A stretch of 64,000 bases of DNA from Mesorhizobium tamadayense (GCF_003863365.1 NZ_RQXT01000007.1:62001-126000), one strand, 5' to 3'; shown: positions 44,424 to 54,962, numbered from the stretch's first letter. Numbers and translations are program-made. The notes: generated by a model from the letters alone, not told the origin.

Positions 44424-45875
44424 GTGAGGCATCGAGGGGGCTTTGCGACATTGGCGAAGATGTTGGCGGCGACAATGATTGCCGCGCTCCTCATCGTTCT
44501 TCCACAGCCGGTTTTCGCAGCCGAGGCTCACGAGCTGCCCGGCGCCGCAATGTCGCTGTGGTGGGCGCTGCCTTTTGCCGGTCTGCTTTTGTCGATCGCG
44601 ACCGGGCCGCTGCTTTTCCCGCATGTCTGGGAACATCACTACGGCAAGATCGCCGCTGCCTGGGCAGCACTGGTTGTGATTCCACTGGCGATCGCCTTCG
44701 GCGTCCCAGCGGCAAGCGAGGCGGTGCTGCACACGCTGCTCACCGAATATCTCTCCTTCATCATCCTTTTGTTCGCGCTGTTCACCATCTCCGGCGGCAT
44801 CCTGGTTGCCGGCAACATTCACGGCACGCCGCTGGTCAATGCCGGCCTGCTCCTCGTCGGCGCGATCCTGGCCTCGATCATCGGCACGACCGGCGCCTCG
44901 ATGATCCTGATCCGGCCGATCCTGCGCGCCAACGACAACCGGCCGTTCAACGCCCATGTGGTGATCTTCTTCATCTTCCTGGTCTCCAACATCGGCGGCT
45001 CGCTGACGCCGCTCGGCGACCCGCCGCTGTTCGTCGGCTTCCTGCGCGGCGTCGATTTCTTCTGGACGACGGTGCACATCCTGCCCGACACGCTTTTCGT
45101 CGGCGGCCTGGTGTTGCTCATCTTCCTCGTCCTCGACATCGTCCTGCACCGCCGCGAGGCCGGCATGCCGAAGATCAAGGACCCAACACCGGACACGAAG
45201 GTGCGCATCCGTGGTCTCGCCAACCTGCCGCTGCTTGCCGGCGTCATCGGCGCGATCCTGCTTTCCGCCAGTTGGAAGCCGGGCGTCAGCATCCCGGTCC
45301 TCGGCGTCGGCCTCGAGCTGCAGAACCTCGCGCGCGACGCCATCATCCTGGCGCTGGCCTGGCTATCGCTTCGCGTGTCTTACAAGAGCCACAGGGAAGC
45401 GAACGGCTTCAACTGGGGGCCGATCGCCGAAGTGGCGAAATTGTTTGCCGGCATCTTCATCTGCATCGTGCCGGTCATCGCAATCCTCAGGGCCGGCCAT
45501 GATGGCGCGCTGGCGCCGCTGGTGGCGCTGGTCACCACCGCCGACGGCCGGCCGAACGACCTCGCCTATTTCTGGCTGACCGGAGCGCTGTCGTCCTTCC
45601 TCGACAACGCGCCGACCTATCTGGTGTTCTTCGAGCTTGCCGGCGGCGATGCGAAACACCTGATGACGGAGGCCGCCTCGACGCTTGCCGCGATTTCGGC
45701 GGGCGCCGTGTTCATGGGCGCCAATACCTATATCGGCAACGCGCCCAACTTCATGGTCTTTGCCATCGCCAGGCATCGCGGCTTCAAGATGCCCGGCTTT
45801 TTCGGCTACATGGCGTGGTCGGGGCTGGTGCTGATCCCGACTTTTTTGATTGCTGGGTTTCTGTTTTTCGGGTGA
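44424..45875 (+). CDS. sodium:proton antiporter / CitMHS-like ion transporter
   Basis: 483 residues (GTG 44424; an ATG at 44460 is also possible and would start at the signal-like hydrophobic stretch). About 12 membrane segments are visible. SNIGGSLTPLGDPPLFVGFLR and GALSSFLDNAPTYLVFFEL are the conserved half-helix motifs of the NhaD/ArsB-type ion transporter superfamily. It follows pncA after 7 bp and is probably cotranscribed. Its true ion or carboxylate substrate is open; a citrate/dicarboxylate-like role is possible. Confidence 0.82.
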   Translation: MRHRGGFATLAKMLAATMIAALLIVLPQPVFAAEAHELPGAAMSLWWALPFAGLLLSIATGPLLFPHVWEHHYGKIAAAWAALVVIPLAIAFGVPAASEAVLHTLLTEYLSFIILLFALFTISGGILVAGNIHGTPLVNAGLLLVGAILASIIGTTGASMILIRPILRANDNRPFNAHVVIFFIFLVSNIGGSLTPLGDPPLFVGFLRGVDFFWTTVHILPDTLFVGGLVLLIFLVLDIVLHRREAGMPKIKDPTPDTKVRIRGLANLPLLAGVIGAILLSASWKPGVSIPVLGVGLELQNLARDAIILALAWLSLRVSYKSHREANGFNWGPIAEVAKLFAGIFICIVPVIAILRAGHDGALAPLVALVTTADGRPNDLAYFWLTGALSSFLDNAPTYLVFFELAGGDAKHLMTEAASTLAAISAGAVFMGANTYIGNAPNFMVFAIARHRGFKMPGFFGYMAWSGLVLIPTFLIAGFLFFG

Positions 45876-46073
45876 GTTGGGAAACCATCATCGGTTCGTT
45901 CTGCGCTTGGAGGCGATCACGCGGGGTGGTCGAGTAGCTGTAAGGTCGATGCTGGTATCCGCCGGCATAGAACCGCTGGGGATCGATAGTGCTTGCGTAT
46001 GCGCGGTCAGCTATTTCTGCTATTGACGAGGGAGGCGCTGCTCTTCGAAAAGCACGCTGTTCTTGGGGCAACA

Positions 46074-47036
46074 ATGACCATTCAAACCGAGAGCCTGCCC
46101 TATCTGTCCGCTGAATTCCTGGATAGCCTAACGATTTCGACCTCCGATGTGGTCGAAGAGATCGAGAGACAGATCATCGGCCAGAGTCGGGGCGAGGTAT
46201 GGTGTGCGCCGAAGGCAGTGGTGCTGCCAGGCGACGACCGCTACATCATGGCAACTCTCGGTGTCGCGACCGAGCCCCGGGTGCTGGCGACCAAATCACT
46301 GGTGGTCAACCCGCGTAACCCCGGGCGGGGGCTTGCAACCCTGAACTCGCTGGTCACCCTTCTCGACGGCGAGACGGGGCTGCCGCTTGCTGTGGTCGAC
46401 GGCAATTGGGTGACTGCGAAGCGCACGGCCGGCCTAAGCGCCGTGGCGGCCAGGCGTCTGGCTCGGGCCGACTCGGTGTGCGTCGCGTTCATTGGATGCG
46501 GCGTTCAGGCGCGCGGTCATCTCGACGTTCTGGCCGATCTTTTTCCGTTGCAGGAGATTCGCGCCTTTGGTCGGGGCAAAGGCAGTCGTGACGCACTCTG
46601 TCGGATAGCCGAGACGCGTGGTCTGACCGCAGTAGCGAGCGATACCGCCAAAGCGGCGATCGAGTCCGCCGACATCGTGGTGACGACAGTCACTTTGATA
46701 CCCGAGCCCGTTCCATTTTTGGATGCCCGATGGCTGAAGACCGGGGTCTTCGCGACCATGACCGATCTGGCCCTGCCTTGGTTGCCTGAGACCATGGCTG
46801 TCTTCGATCGCATCGTCATAGACGACTTGGCGCAAGAGGCGCATATGAGCAAGCCGATGGTGAGGCCCGAACTCGTCGCCGGCGACCTGACAGGTTTGGT
46901 CGGCGGCGAGGTGTCGGGTCGTCTGAGCGCAAATGAGCGAACAGCATTCGCGTTCCGCGGCATGGCGGTTGGCGATCTCGCAATTGCCGGCCTGGCATTT
47001 GTGCGCGCGAAAGCGATCGGCGCCCTGGACGATTAG
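46074..47036 (+). CDS. ornithine cyclodeaminase / mu-crystallin family protein
   Basis: 320 residues from ATG 46074, with only a weak GGGG upstream; an ORF start at 45993 adds a hydrophobic leader I do not trust. The NAD-binding motif is FIGCGVQARGHLDVL, and GNWVTAKRTAGLSAVAARRL is the family's substrate-binding block with its conserved Arg/Lys. Members deaminate ornithine to proline or reduce cyclic imines such as pyrroline or piperideine carboxylate. Imine reduction would suit an N-heterocycle pathway, but no operator links it. Codon use looks less GC-extreme than in the neighbours (for example CTA ACG ATT), which hints at transfer. Confidence 0.85.
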   Translation: MTIQTESLPYLSAEFLDSLTISTSDVVEEIERQIIGQSRGEVWCAPKAVVLPGDDRYIMATLGVATEPRVLATKSLVVNPRNPGRGLATLNSLVTLLDGETGLPLAVVDGNWVTAKRTAGLSAVAARRLARADSVCVAFIGCGVQARGHLDVLADLFPLQEIRAFGRGKGSRDALCRIAETRGLTAVASDTAKAAIESADIVVTTVTLIPEPVPFLDARWLKTGVFATMTDLALPWLPETMAVFDRIVIDDLAQEAHMSKPMVRPELVAGDLTGLVGGEVSGRLSANERTAFAFRGMAVGDLAIAGLAFVRAKAIGALDD

Positions 47037-47064
47037 AGTTCAGAGTGAAGGTCCAGGGCCTGCC

Positions 47065-47773
47065 TCAACCTACACCCACATACCGCCGAACCGCCGACGG
47101 ATCGGCACGCAACGCCTCGACATCGACCGTCTCGCGGTTGCGGCCGTTCTCGATGAAGGAGACGCGGTCGGCGACCGAGAGCACCGCGTCGACGCGCTGC
47201 TCTACCAGGATTGTCGAAACGCTGCGATCGCGCAGCTTCGCCACCGTCTCGCGGATTTTTGCGATCATCGACGGCATCAGCCCTTCGGTCGGCTCGTCGA
47301 GCAACAGCACCTGCGGTTCGAGGCATAGAGCGCGCGCCATGGCCAGCATCTGCTGCTCGCCGCCGGACAGCGTGCCGGAGCGTTGCTTCAGCCGCTCGCG
47401 CAGCAACGGGAAAAGGTCGAGCACGTTTTCGCGCGTCGCCTTGCCCTTGCCTCGCGCCATCAGGCCGATTTCGATGTTTTCCGCCACCGTCATGTCGGCG
47501 AACAGCCGCCTGCCTTGCGGCACATAGGCGACGCCCGCCTTCGGCACGTCATGTGCGGCAAGCCCGGTCAGTTCCTTGTCGTCCAGTCTGATCGAGCCGG
47601 CCGCGGCCGGCACCAGCCCCATGATCGCCTTCAGCGTCGTCGTCTTGCCTGCGCCGTTGCGGCCGAACAGGCAAAGCACCTCGCCTTTATTGAGCCTGAG
47701 GTCGAGGCCATAGAGCACCTGGACCGCGCCATAGAAGCAGTCGAGGCCGGAAATGGTGAGCGCCTTCGACCCC

Positions 47774-47781
<8 letters not shown>
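47065..47781 (-). CDS. ABC transporter ATP-binding protein, LivF type
   Basis: 238 residues from ATG 47781, which lies 8 bp inside the LivG-type gene. Walker A is GRNGAGKTT, the signature LSGGEQQMLAMARAL, Walker B VLLLDEPTEGL. TISGLDCFYGAVQVLYGLDL and the PQGRRLFADMTVAENI block are typical of LivF-like ATPases of branched-chain amino acid, urea or amide importers. It is the last gene of the minus-strand operon binding protein-H-M-G-F. Confidence 0.92.
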
Positions 47782-48498
<717 letters not shown>

Positions 48499-48499
<1 letters not shown>

Positions 48500-49461
48500 C
48501 ACGGCAGCCACCCCAGCCAGCGCTGGCGTATGGAGCCCAGAATGCCCTTTGGGGCAAACAGCACCAGCAGGATCAGCGCGATGCCGACGATCAGCAGATA
48601 GGCCGAGGTGAAGCTGCTGGCGATGTCGGTGACATAATACATGAACAGCGTGCCGATCAGCGGTCCGAGTGTCGTGGCCGCGCCGCCGAGCAGCACCCAG
48701 AGCAGCGGCAGGATCGAGTACTGCACCGAGGCGAAGCTCGATCCTACATAGCCGAACAACAGCGCATAGGCCGCACCGGAGGCCGCGCAGATAGCGCCGG
48801 AGATAACGACCGCGGCGAGCTTGTTGGCGACGGTGTCGTAGCCCAGCATCTTGGTGCGTTCCTCATTCTCGCGGATCGCGACCAGCACGCGGCCGAAGCG
48901 CGAGCGAGCGATGGCAAGCGTGGCGATCAGCACGACCGAGAACAGCGTGAGCGCGCTCATGTAGCGCACGGTCGGATTGGTCAGGTCGAGCGAGGCGCCG
49001 CCGATCGTTATGACTCTCGATGCCTGCTGGATGACCAAGCCCTGGTCGCCGCCGGTCCAGGCGGCGAAGTAGAGGACCAGCAGATAGAACACCTGCGCGA
49101 ACATCATGGTGACGATCATGAAGGCGACGCCTGAGGTGCGCAGCGCAAGCAGACCAATGACCAAGGCGAGTACTGCGCCGCAGGCGACACCGGCGACGAA
49201 AGCTTCCGGCACGCCCCAGCCGAGATGGTAGACGGTGAGCCCGGCGCCATAGAGGCCGGCCGAGAAGAACATGGCATGGCCGAGGCTGAGCATGCCGACA
49301 TAGCCGAAGAGCAGATTGTAGCCCATGGCGAAGACGGCAAGCGCCATGATGCGGGCGAAGAGGCCCTGGTGGTAGTCCGGCAGGACGAAGTTCAGCGCGA
49401 ACAGAAGCGCGATGACGCCGATATGCAGCGCATAGATTTTTGCCGGCGAAGCATCCCTCAT
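48499..49461 (-). CDS. ABC transporter permease, LivM type
   Basis: 320 residues with about ten hydrophobic segments. AMGYNLLFGYVGMLSLGHAMFF is the signature of LivM-like permeases, and ENEERTKMLGYDTVANKLAA is the cytoplasmic loop that meets the ATPase. It overlaps the LivH-type gene by 4 bp and forms the membrane channel with it. Confidence 0.92.
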
Positions 49462-50339
49462 CGCTGCGTGGTCCCGAACAGGCCTTGCGGCCGGAACACC
49501 AGCACCATGGCGACCACCAGCGTTGCGATGATCTTGGCCAAAGTCGGCGAGAAGAACATCGAGATTATACCGTCGGAGAGGCCGATCAGGATGGCGGCGA
49601 CGACGGTGCCGCGCAGCGAGCCCAAGCCACCGATGATGACGACGATGAAGGACAAGAGCAACGGGTCCTGCCCCATCAGGTAATGCGCCTGGCTGATCGG
49701 CACGATCAGCACCGCGGCGATCGCCGCCAGCATGGCGCCGATGGCGAAGACGCCGGCATAAACGCGCTCGACGGGAATGCCGAAGGCCTGCGCCGTCTCA
49801 CGGTCATATTGGGTGGCGCGCATGATCAGGCCGATCCTGGTGCGTGTCAGCACGAGCCAGGTCAGCACGAGCAGGAGCGCGGAGGCGGCGACCACCGACA
49901 GCTTGTAGCCGGAATAGCCGAACCAGGGCAAAAGGATGCGGTAGCTGAAGGGCGGCTCCACAGGGCGCGCCTCGGGGCCGTAGAAGCTCAGCGCCAGCTG
50001 CTGGATGATGTAAAGCATGCCGATGGTGGCGACTATGGTGCCTTCGGGATTGTAGCCCAACCGCCGCAGCACCAGCCATTCGGCAAGAAACGCAACCAGC
50101 CCGACCAGCAAAGGCCCGATCACCAGTGCGGCGACAAAGCCTATCGCCGGATGGCCGGCAATCGCCGTCGAGATTGCCCAGGCAAGCACCGCGCCGAGCA
50201 TGAAGAACTCGCCATGCGCGACGTTGACGACGCGCATGACGCCGAACACCAGCGACAGACCGAGCGCGGTCAGCGCCAGCACGGCGGAAGTGACGAGGCC
50301 TTCGAGGGCGGCAAGGAGGAGGTGGGGTCCGAAGTGCAT
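49458..50339 (-). CDS. ABC transporter permease, LivH type
   Basis: 293 residues, mostly membrane helices. GLSLVFGVMRVVNVAHGEFFML is the LivH signature, and QYDRETAQAFGIPVERVY is the ATPase-contact loop. It follows the binding-protein gene after 218 bp, most of which is a family-A repeat. The transcription link to that gene is therefore less certain than within H-M-G-F. Confidence 0.92.
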   Translation of the reverse strand: MHFGPHLLLAALEGLVTSAVLALTALGLSLVFGVMRVVNVAHGEFFMLGAVLAWAISTAIAGHPAIGFVAALVIGPLLVGLVAFLAEWLVLRRLGYNPEGTIVATIGMLYIIQQLALSFYGPEARPVEPPFSYRILLPWFGYSGYKLSVVAASALLLVLTWLVLTRTRIGLIMRATQYDRETAQAFGIPVERVYAGVFAIGAMLAAIAAVLIVPISQAHYLMGQDPLLLSFIVVIIGGLGSLRGTVVAAILIGLSDGIISMFFSPTLAKIIATLVVAMVLVFRPQGLFGTTQR

Positions 50340-50366
50340 GGATTACACGCAGGCAGGTGTCAAGTG

Positions 50367-50524
50367 CACCCCCCTCTGTCCTGCCGGACATCTCCCCCGC
50401 AAGGGGGGAGATTGGCTGTGTCCACCGGATTCGCCAATCGCCAAGGTCAGTAGGTGGCCGCCTCCGCAGGAACTGCCAATCTCCCCCCTTGAGGGGGAGA
50501 TGCCCGGCAGGGCAGAGGGGGGTG
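50367..50524. repeat. palindromic intergenic repeat, family A, copy 3
   Basis: The left arm begins CACCCCCCTCTGTCCTGCCG at 50367; the right arm ends near 50524 with GGCAGAGGGGGGTG. The internal ATCTCCCCC hairpins are present in both arms. It separates the binding-protein gene from the permease genes. Confidence 0.85.
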
Positions 50525-50557
50525 ACTTGGCTCCCACGCTTACAGGCAAAGCCGTGT

Positions 50558-51862
50558 CTAAAGCGCCTGCGTCGTGTAATCGCCTTCCGGCTCGTAGAGG
50601 CCGTCCTCGATCTTGGTCTTGTGGACGACCTTGAGCTTGCCGCCCTCGACCTTGGAGATGTTCTGGATACCAAAACACTGGTGGATCTTGCCGTTGAAGG
50701 TTTTTGGCCCCTGCGGATGCTCCGGTCCCTCGGCGAATTCTGTCAGCGCCTCGGTAGCCTCGACCAGCTTGGCGCGGTCCTCCGGACCCTTGTAGCCGGC
50801 GTCCTCCATCGCCTTCTTGACGACGTAGAGCGTTTCCCAGCAGCCGAACATATGGGCGGCGGTGGAGACGTCCTTGGGGTCGCCGAGGGCGGCGCCATTG
50901 TCGTCGATGCCGACGGCGGCACGATAGGCCTTCTGGGCTGCGGTGTCATCGGGCTGCGCGTAGCGCGGCGAGCCCTCCCAGAAGTGGCTGCCGTCGAGGA
51001 ATTCGAGGCCGGGGCTGTTGACGTCGACGGCCTCGAGCGAGTCGATGAAGCCGAAGAGCTGCGGCCTTTGCGAGCCGTAGAACTCGCCGAGCTCCTTGAC
51101 GAAGGTGAGCACGGCCGGCCCGACCATGACGTGGTAGATGACTTCCGTCTCGGCCGGGATCTGCGGGAAGTATTTGGTGAAGGAACTCTCCGTCGGCGGG
51201 ATGGCGATCTGGGCGATCACGTCGGCGCCTTGCGCCTTCAGCGCCGGCGGCAGGTAGTCGCGATGGTCGTAGCCGAAGGCGAAGTCGGGGAAGATCTGGG
51301 TCACCTTCTTGCCGGCGTTGGCGGCGATCCACGGCGCCATCGACTGGATTTGGCTCTTCACGTCGGTGATGCCCGGCTGGAAGACGTAGCGGTTGAGCTT
51401 GGTCGAGGCGACGTGATGGCCCTCGCTGACGACGAAATAGGGGATCTTGTTCTCGCCGGCGGCGGGCGCCGAGCCGATCACGACATGCGAGAACAGCGTG
51501 CCGAAGACGATGTCGGTCTTGTGCTGCTTGGCGAACTTGCCGACCACCTCGGCGCCGCGGGCGGGATCGGTGCCGTCGTCCTCGATCACCAGCTCGACCT
51601 TGCGGCCATTGATGCCGCCGGCATCGTTGATCGCCTTGACTGCGGCGGCGCTCGTCTTCTCGTACCAGCGGCCATAGGCGGCGCCGATGCCGGTGCGGTG
51701 CAACTGGAAGCCGATCTTGATCGGCGCCGAGCTCTGCGCCTGGCTGTAGCGGACGAAGCCCGGCGCCAGCGCTAGGCCGGCGCCGGCGGCCAGCCCCTTC
51801 AGCGCGGTGCGGCGCGAAAGCGTCGTCTTGGAGAGGTCGAAAAATCCGTTCTTGTCAGCCAT
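50558..51862 (-). CDS. Tat-exported ABC transporter substrate-binding protein (LivJ/amide-urea type)
   Basis: 434 residues from ATG 51862, with AGGGGAACGG upstream. The N-terminus carries a twin-arginine signal, SRRTALKGLAAGAGLALAPG (residues about 17-36), so the protein is probably folded before export, which is uncommon for binding proteins. The mature part is a type-I periplasmic fold: IKIGFQLHRTGIGAAYGRWY, NDAGGINGRKVELVIEDDG, DSLEAVDVNSPG. Ligand unknown. A weak match to the 30920/43618 operator core (GTGTACAAAC at 51944) and an 18-bp palindrome lie upstream. Confidence 0.88.
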   Translation of the reverse strand: MADKNGFFDLSKTTLSRRTALKGLAAGAGLALAPGFVRYSQAQSSAPIKIGFQLHRTGIGAAYGRWYEKTSAAAVKAINDAGGINGRKVELVIEDDGTDPARGAEVVGKFAKQHKTDIVFGTLFSHVVIGSAPAAGENKIPYFVVSEGHHVASTKLNRYVFQPGITDVKSQIQSMAPWIAANAGKKVTQIFPDFAFGYDHRDYLPPALKAQGADVIAQIAIPPTESSFTKYFPQIPAETEVIYHVMVGPAVLTFVKELGEFYGSQRPQLFGFIDSLEAVDVNSPGLEFLDGSHFWEGSPRYAQPDDTAAQKAYRAAVGIDDNGAALGDPKDVSTAAHMFGCWETLYVVKKAMEDAGYKGPEDRAKLVEATEALTEFAEGPEHPQGPKTFNGKIHQCFGIQNISKVEGGKLKVVHKTKIEDGLYEPEGDYTTQAL

Positions 51863-51911
51863 GTCCGTTCCCCTGTTTTTTTCAGTCTTGACCAGCGATA
51901 AGGCGGCTCGA

Positions 51912-51929
51912 TCCTCCGAGCTCGGAGGA
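51912..51929. promoter_or_regulatory. 18-bp perfect palindrome upstream of the binding-protein gene
   Basis: TCCTCCGAGCTCGGAGGA has no mismatch and no loop, so it may be a protein-binding site rather than an RNA hairpin. It lies 50 bp before the start codon. The 154-bp gap to the membrane-protein gene holds nothing else obvious apart from the GTGTACAAAC site at 51944-51953. Confidence 0.4.
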
Positions 51930-52016
51930 CGCGAAAATTGCATGTGTACAAACTAAATCACCAAAGCCGTGACGTGGCAAGCGAGCTTCCCTCGCGTCAT
52001 AACGGCGGCCCTTGTC

Positions 52017-53432
52017 TCATCCGGCGGTGGGCGTGGCAAGCAGCCATAGGCCGAATATCGTGTAGGTGATCATCAAGAGGGTCAGCGGCGACTGGCTGAG
52101 CGCCGCGCGAGAGGCTTGCCGATGCAGCCGCCAGGCAAGGCCATGCGCGACGAGCACCGCCAGCACGTGGCCGGCGACGATGACGCCGGCCTGCAGGTTC
52201 CACAGCCACCAGGCCGACCCGGCGCCGGCAACGACGCCCGCCTCGACCATCCTATCGGCGGTGCCGAACAGGTTCCAGCCGAGCGCTAGGGGATCCGACA
52301 TCGCGACCAGCGCGTATTGGCCGCCGACGAGCAGCGCGGTGAGGTAGTGCGCGATGTGATAGGCCAGCGCGATCGGCACGATCGACCACACCAGGAGGCC
52401 GGCTGCCTCGCTGAACGGATGCTCGTCGCCGGCTAGGCGCTGGCCGAGAAGGACGGCAAGCGCGAACACGACCGCAAGCAGCACAAAGGTGAGCACGAGG
52501 CCGAAGCTGCCGATGCCGATCAGTGCGGTGCGGCCGGGAAATTCCAGCGGGTTGATGCCGAACAGGCCGAGCCAGAAGAAGGTTTTTGACAGGCCGTCGA
52601 AGGACACCGAAGACAGCGCCAACAGGAGAAAGGCGATGCCGCTGGGCGGCAGCGGGTCGGCGGCCAGCAGCTTCGAACCCGGCCAGCAAAGACTCAGCCG
52701 ACCCTCTGCCCGCTGAAACGGCGCGAAGCGAGCCACCATTGAAAAGAAGATGGTCAGAAATTCGCCGCGCCTGCTCCAGCCCTCGTAGCCGAAGGCCAGC
52801 ATGGCGACGAAGCTCAGCAGCCAATAGGCGCCGGCGGCATAGGCCAGCCGCGCCGGATCGTCGGGCGCCGGGTCGATCAGCTCGAACCATGCAAAGGCGA
52901 AGAAGAGGACGAAGGCCGGCCAGAGGCCGAGCCATTGCGGTAAGCTCGGCGGTTGGGTTTCGCTTCCGCGCCCGCTGAAGAGCCGGCTCACGACGCGCCA
53001 TGGCCCATGCCACGGGTTGAGCCATGCCCAGAGGTCGCCGATGGCGCCCTGCAACAGGGCGAAGCCGGCCCAGAGCAGCGTCCAGATCACCAACGGCAGC
53101 GGGTTGGACAGCGGGTCGCGGCTGCCGAACAAGCCAGCAGCAATCAGCAGCGCGAAGCCGGCAAAGCAAAGCAGGCTGACGATGGTGCGCAAGGCGTCGT
53201 CGAAGGCGAAGAGCGGCAGGCGTCGGCGCCAGAAATTGTCGAGGGCAACGGGCGGCAGTAGCGCCAGCACGAGGAAGCTGATAGCCACCGCCAGCGCGCT
53301 GCCGGCGATGTAGTAGCCGGTCGGGAGGAGAAGGACGTGGCCACGGTCGGAGGCGTGGGCGAAAGCGGGGGTGGGGAGGAGGGCGAAGACGCAGGTAAGG
53401 GCTGTTTTTGCTTCGCCGCCGTGATCCTTCAC
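52017..53432 (-). CDS. polytopic membrane protein of unknown function
   Basis: 471 residues from the GTG at 53432. The open frame extends to 53603, but those 57 codons are read-through of the family-A repeat and are rejected. A signal-like start (TCVFALLPTPAFAHASD) is followed by GHVLLLPTGYYIAGSALAVA and about 11 further hydrophobic segments. I recall similar proteins in rhizobia labelled fenitrothion hydrolase, but I see no hydrolase motif and would not use that name. A transport or copper/cytochrome-assembly-like role is possible. No operon partner is visible. Confidence 0.7.
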   Translation of the reverse strand: MKDHGGEAKTALTCVFALLPTPAFAHASDRGHVLLLPTGYYIAGSALAVAISFLVLALLPPVALDNFWRRRLPLFAFDDALRTIVSLLCFAGFALLIAAGLFGSRDPLSNPLPLVIWTLLWAGFALLQGAIGDLWAWLNPWHGPWRVVSRLFSGRGSETQPPSLPQWLGLWPAFVLFFAFAWFELIDPAPDDPARLAYAAGAYWLLSFVAMLAFGYEGWSRRGEFLTIFFSMVARFAPFQRAEGRLSLCWPGSKLLAADPLPPSGIAFLLLALSSVSFDGLSKTFFWLGLFGINPLEFPGRTALIGIGSFGLVLTFVLLAVVFALAVLLGQRLAGDEHPFSEAAGLLVWSIVPIALAYHIAHYLTALLVGGQYALVAMSDPLALGWNLFGTADRMVEAGVVAGAGSAWWLWNLQAGVIVAGHVLAVLVAHGLAWRLHRQASRAALSQSPLTLLMITYTIFGLWLLATPTAG

Positions 53433-53590
53433 ACCCGCCTCTGTCCTGCCGGACATCTCCCCCGCAAGGGGGGAGATCGGATGCCGCGTCGGCTTTCGCC
53501 AATTTTCAACGTCGAAGAAGGGGGCAGGATGCCCGAAGCTGCCAATCTCCCCCCTTGCGGGGGAGATGTCCGGCAGGACAGAGGGGGGTG
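53429..53590. repeat. palindromic intergenic repeat, family A, copy 4
   Basis: Complete copy with both arms. It directly adjoins the GTG of the membrane-protein gene (53432), so it occupies the place where the ribosome binding site should be. The right arm contains the undisturbed CTCCCCCCTTGCGGGGGAGA that shows what the IS at 35001 interrupted. Confidence 0.85.
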
Positions 53591-53657
53591 GGCGGGAACT
53601 CAAGTTATCCGATTATCCGAAATTCCATTTGCCCGCCGAGGCGAGACTAAGCTGCCC

Positions 53658-54962
53658 TCACACCTTGACCAGTTGCCTCACCCGGTCCTTCTCGCCAAAA
53701 ATCTTGAGGTAGCGCTTGATCTCCTTCTCGTCCCCCGTCGCCTTGGCCGGATTGTCGGAGAGCTTCACCGCCGACCTTCCGTTGGCTTCGCTGACCTTGC
53801 AGACCAGCGAGATGGCGTCGAGCCGGCTGGTTTCGGTCGGCGCGCAGCCCTCGAAATCATTGGTGAGGTTGGTGCCCCAGCCGAAGGACATGCGCACCTT
53901 GCCGCGGAAATGCTTGTAGGTTTCTTCGATGGTCTCGACTTCCAGCCCGTCGGAGAAGATCAGCAGCTTCTGCTTGGGGTCCTTGCCCTTCTCGCGCCAC
54001 CAGGACAGGATCTTCTCGCCGCCCTCGATCGGCGGCGCGCTGTCGGGGCGGAAGCCCGTCCAGTCGGCGATCCAGTCCGGCGCGTCACGCAGGAAGGCGG
54101 CCGTGCCGAAAGTGTCGGGCAGGACGATCAGCAGATTGCCGCCATAGTAGCGCTGCCAGTCCTGCAGCACCTTGTAGGGCGCCTCTCGCAACTCCTTTTC
54201 GGAATTGGCGAGCGCCGCAAAGACCATCGGCAATTCATGCGCGTTGGTGCCCAGCGCCTCGAGGTCGTTGTCCATCGCGAGCAGCACGTTGGAGGTGCCG
54301 GTGAAGGCGTCGCCGATGCCTTCCTTCAGCGCCTCGACGCACCATCGCTGCCACAGGAACGAGTGACGGCGGCGCGTGCCGAAGTCGGAGATGCGGATGC
54401 CGGGCAAGGCCTTCAGCCGCTCCGTCTTGGCCCACATCTTGGCCTTGGCGCGAGCATAGAGCACGTCGAGCGCAAAGGGACCGAAGGAGCGCAGGGCGGC
54501 GCGCGAGCGCAATTCGTTGATGATGGCGAGCGCCGGGATTTCCCACAGCGTCGTGTACATCCAGGGGCCGCTGAAGGAGAGCTCGTACTGGCCGCCGCGC
54601 CGGGTAAGCTCATATTGGGGCAGCTGGAAATCTTCCAGCCAGGCAAGGAACTCCGGCTCGAAGATCTGCTTGCGGCCATAGAAAGTATTGCCGCCCAGCC
54701 AGATCATCTCCTTCTTGGAGAAGCGTAGCGTGCGGGCATGGTCGAGCTGCTCGCGCAGTTCCCCTTCGTCGATCTCGTCGGCAAGGCGCACCGACGTCGT
54801 GCGATTGATCAGCGAGAAGGTGGCGTCGACCTTGGGGTACATGCCCCAGATCATCTGCAGCATCAGCAGTTTGTAGAAATCGGTATCGAGCAGGCTGCGG
54901 ACGATCGGGTCGAGCTTCCAGGTGTGGTTGTAGACACGCCGCGCTATATCGGTCTTTGTCAT
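53658..54962 (-). CDS. pncB: nicotinate phosphoribosyltransferase
   Basis: 434 residues, the normal PncB length. [16 protein letters not shown] near the N-terminus, [41 protein letters not shown] and [11 protein letters not shown] are the family's conserved blocks. FGTRRRHS and GTNAHELP contribute to the active site. It joins nicotinate to PRPP to give nicotinate mononucleotide in NAD salvage. It stands alone on the minus strand; pncA lies about 10 kb away. The 166-bp gap upstream shows no clear feature. Confidence 0.95.
   Translation of the reverse strand: MTKTDIARRVYNHTWKLDPIVRSLLDTDFYKLLMLQMIWGMYPKVDATFSLINRTTSVRLADEIDEGELREQLDHARTLRFSKKEMIWLGGNTFYGRKQIFEPEFLAWLEDFQLPQYELTRRGGQYELSFSGPWMYTTLWEIPALAIINELRSRAALRSFGPFALDVLYARAKAKMWAKTERLKALPGIRISDFGTRRRHSFLWQRWCVEALKEGIGDAFTGTSNVLLAMDNDLEALGTNAHELPMVFAALANSEKELREAPYKVLQDWQRYYGGNLLIVLPDTFGTAAFLRDAPDWIADWTGFRPDSAPPIEGGEKILSWWREKGKDPKQKLLIFSDGLEVETIEETYKHFRGKVRMSFGWGTNLTNDFEGCAPTETSRLDAISLVCKVSEANGRSAVKLSDNPAKATGDEKEIKRYLKIFGEKDRVRQLVKV

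Noticed and set aside
45784..46074. 96-codon minus-strand frame between the antiporter and the cyclodeaminase genes
   Set aside because: Part of its translation looks protein-like (DPQRFYAGGYQHRPYSYS), but half overlaps the end of the antiporter gene and there is no start signal or known family. It could be a remnant, but I cannot support it.
53433..53603. 57-residue N-terminal extension of the membrane protein
   Set aside because: It is a translation of the family-A repeat, and the same peptide pattern appears when other copies are translated.
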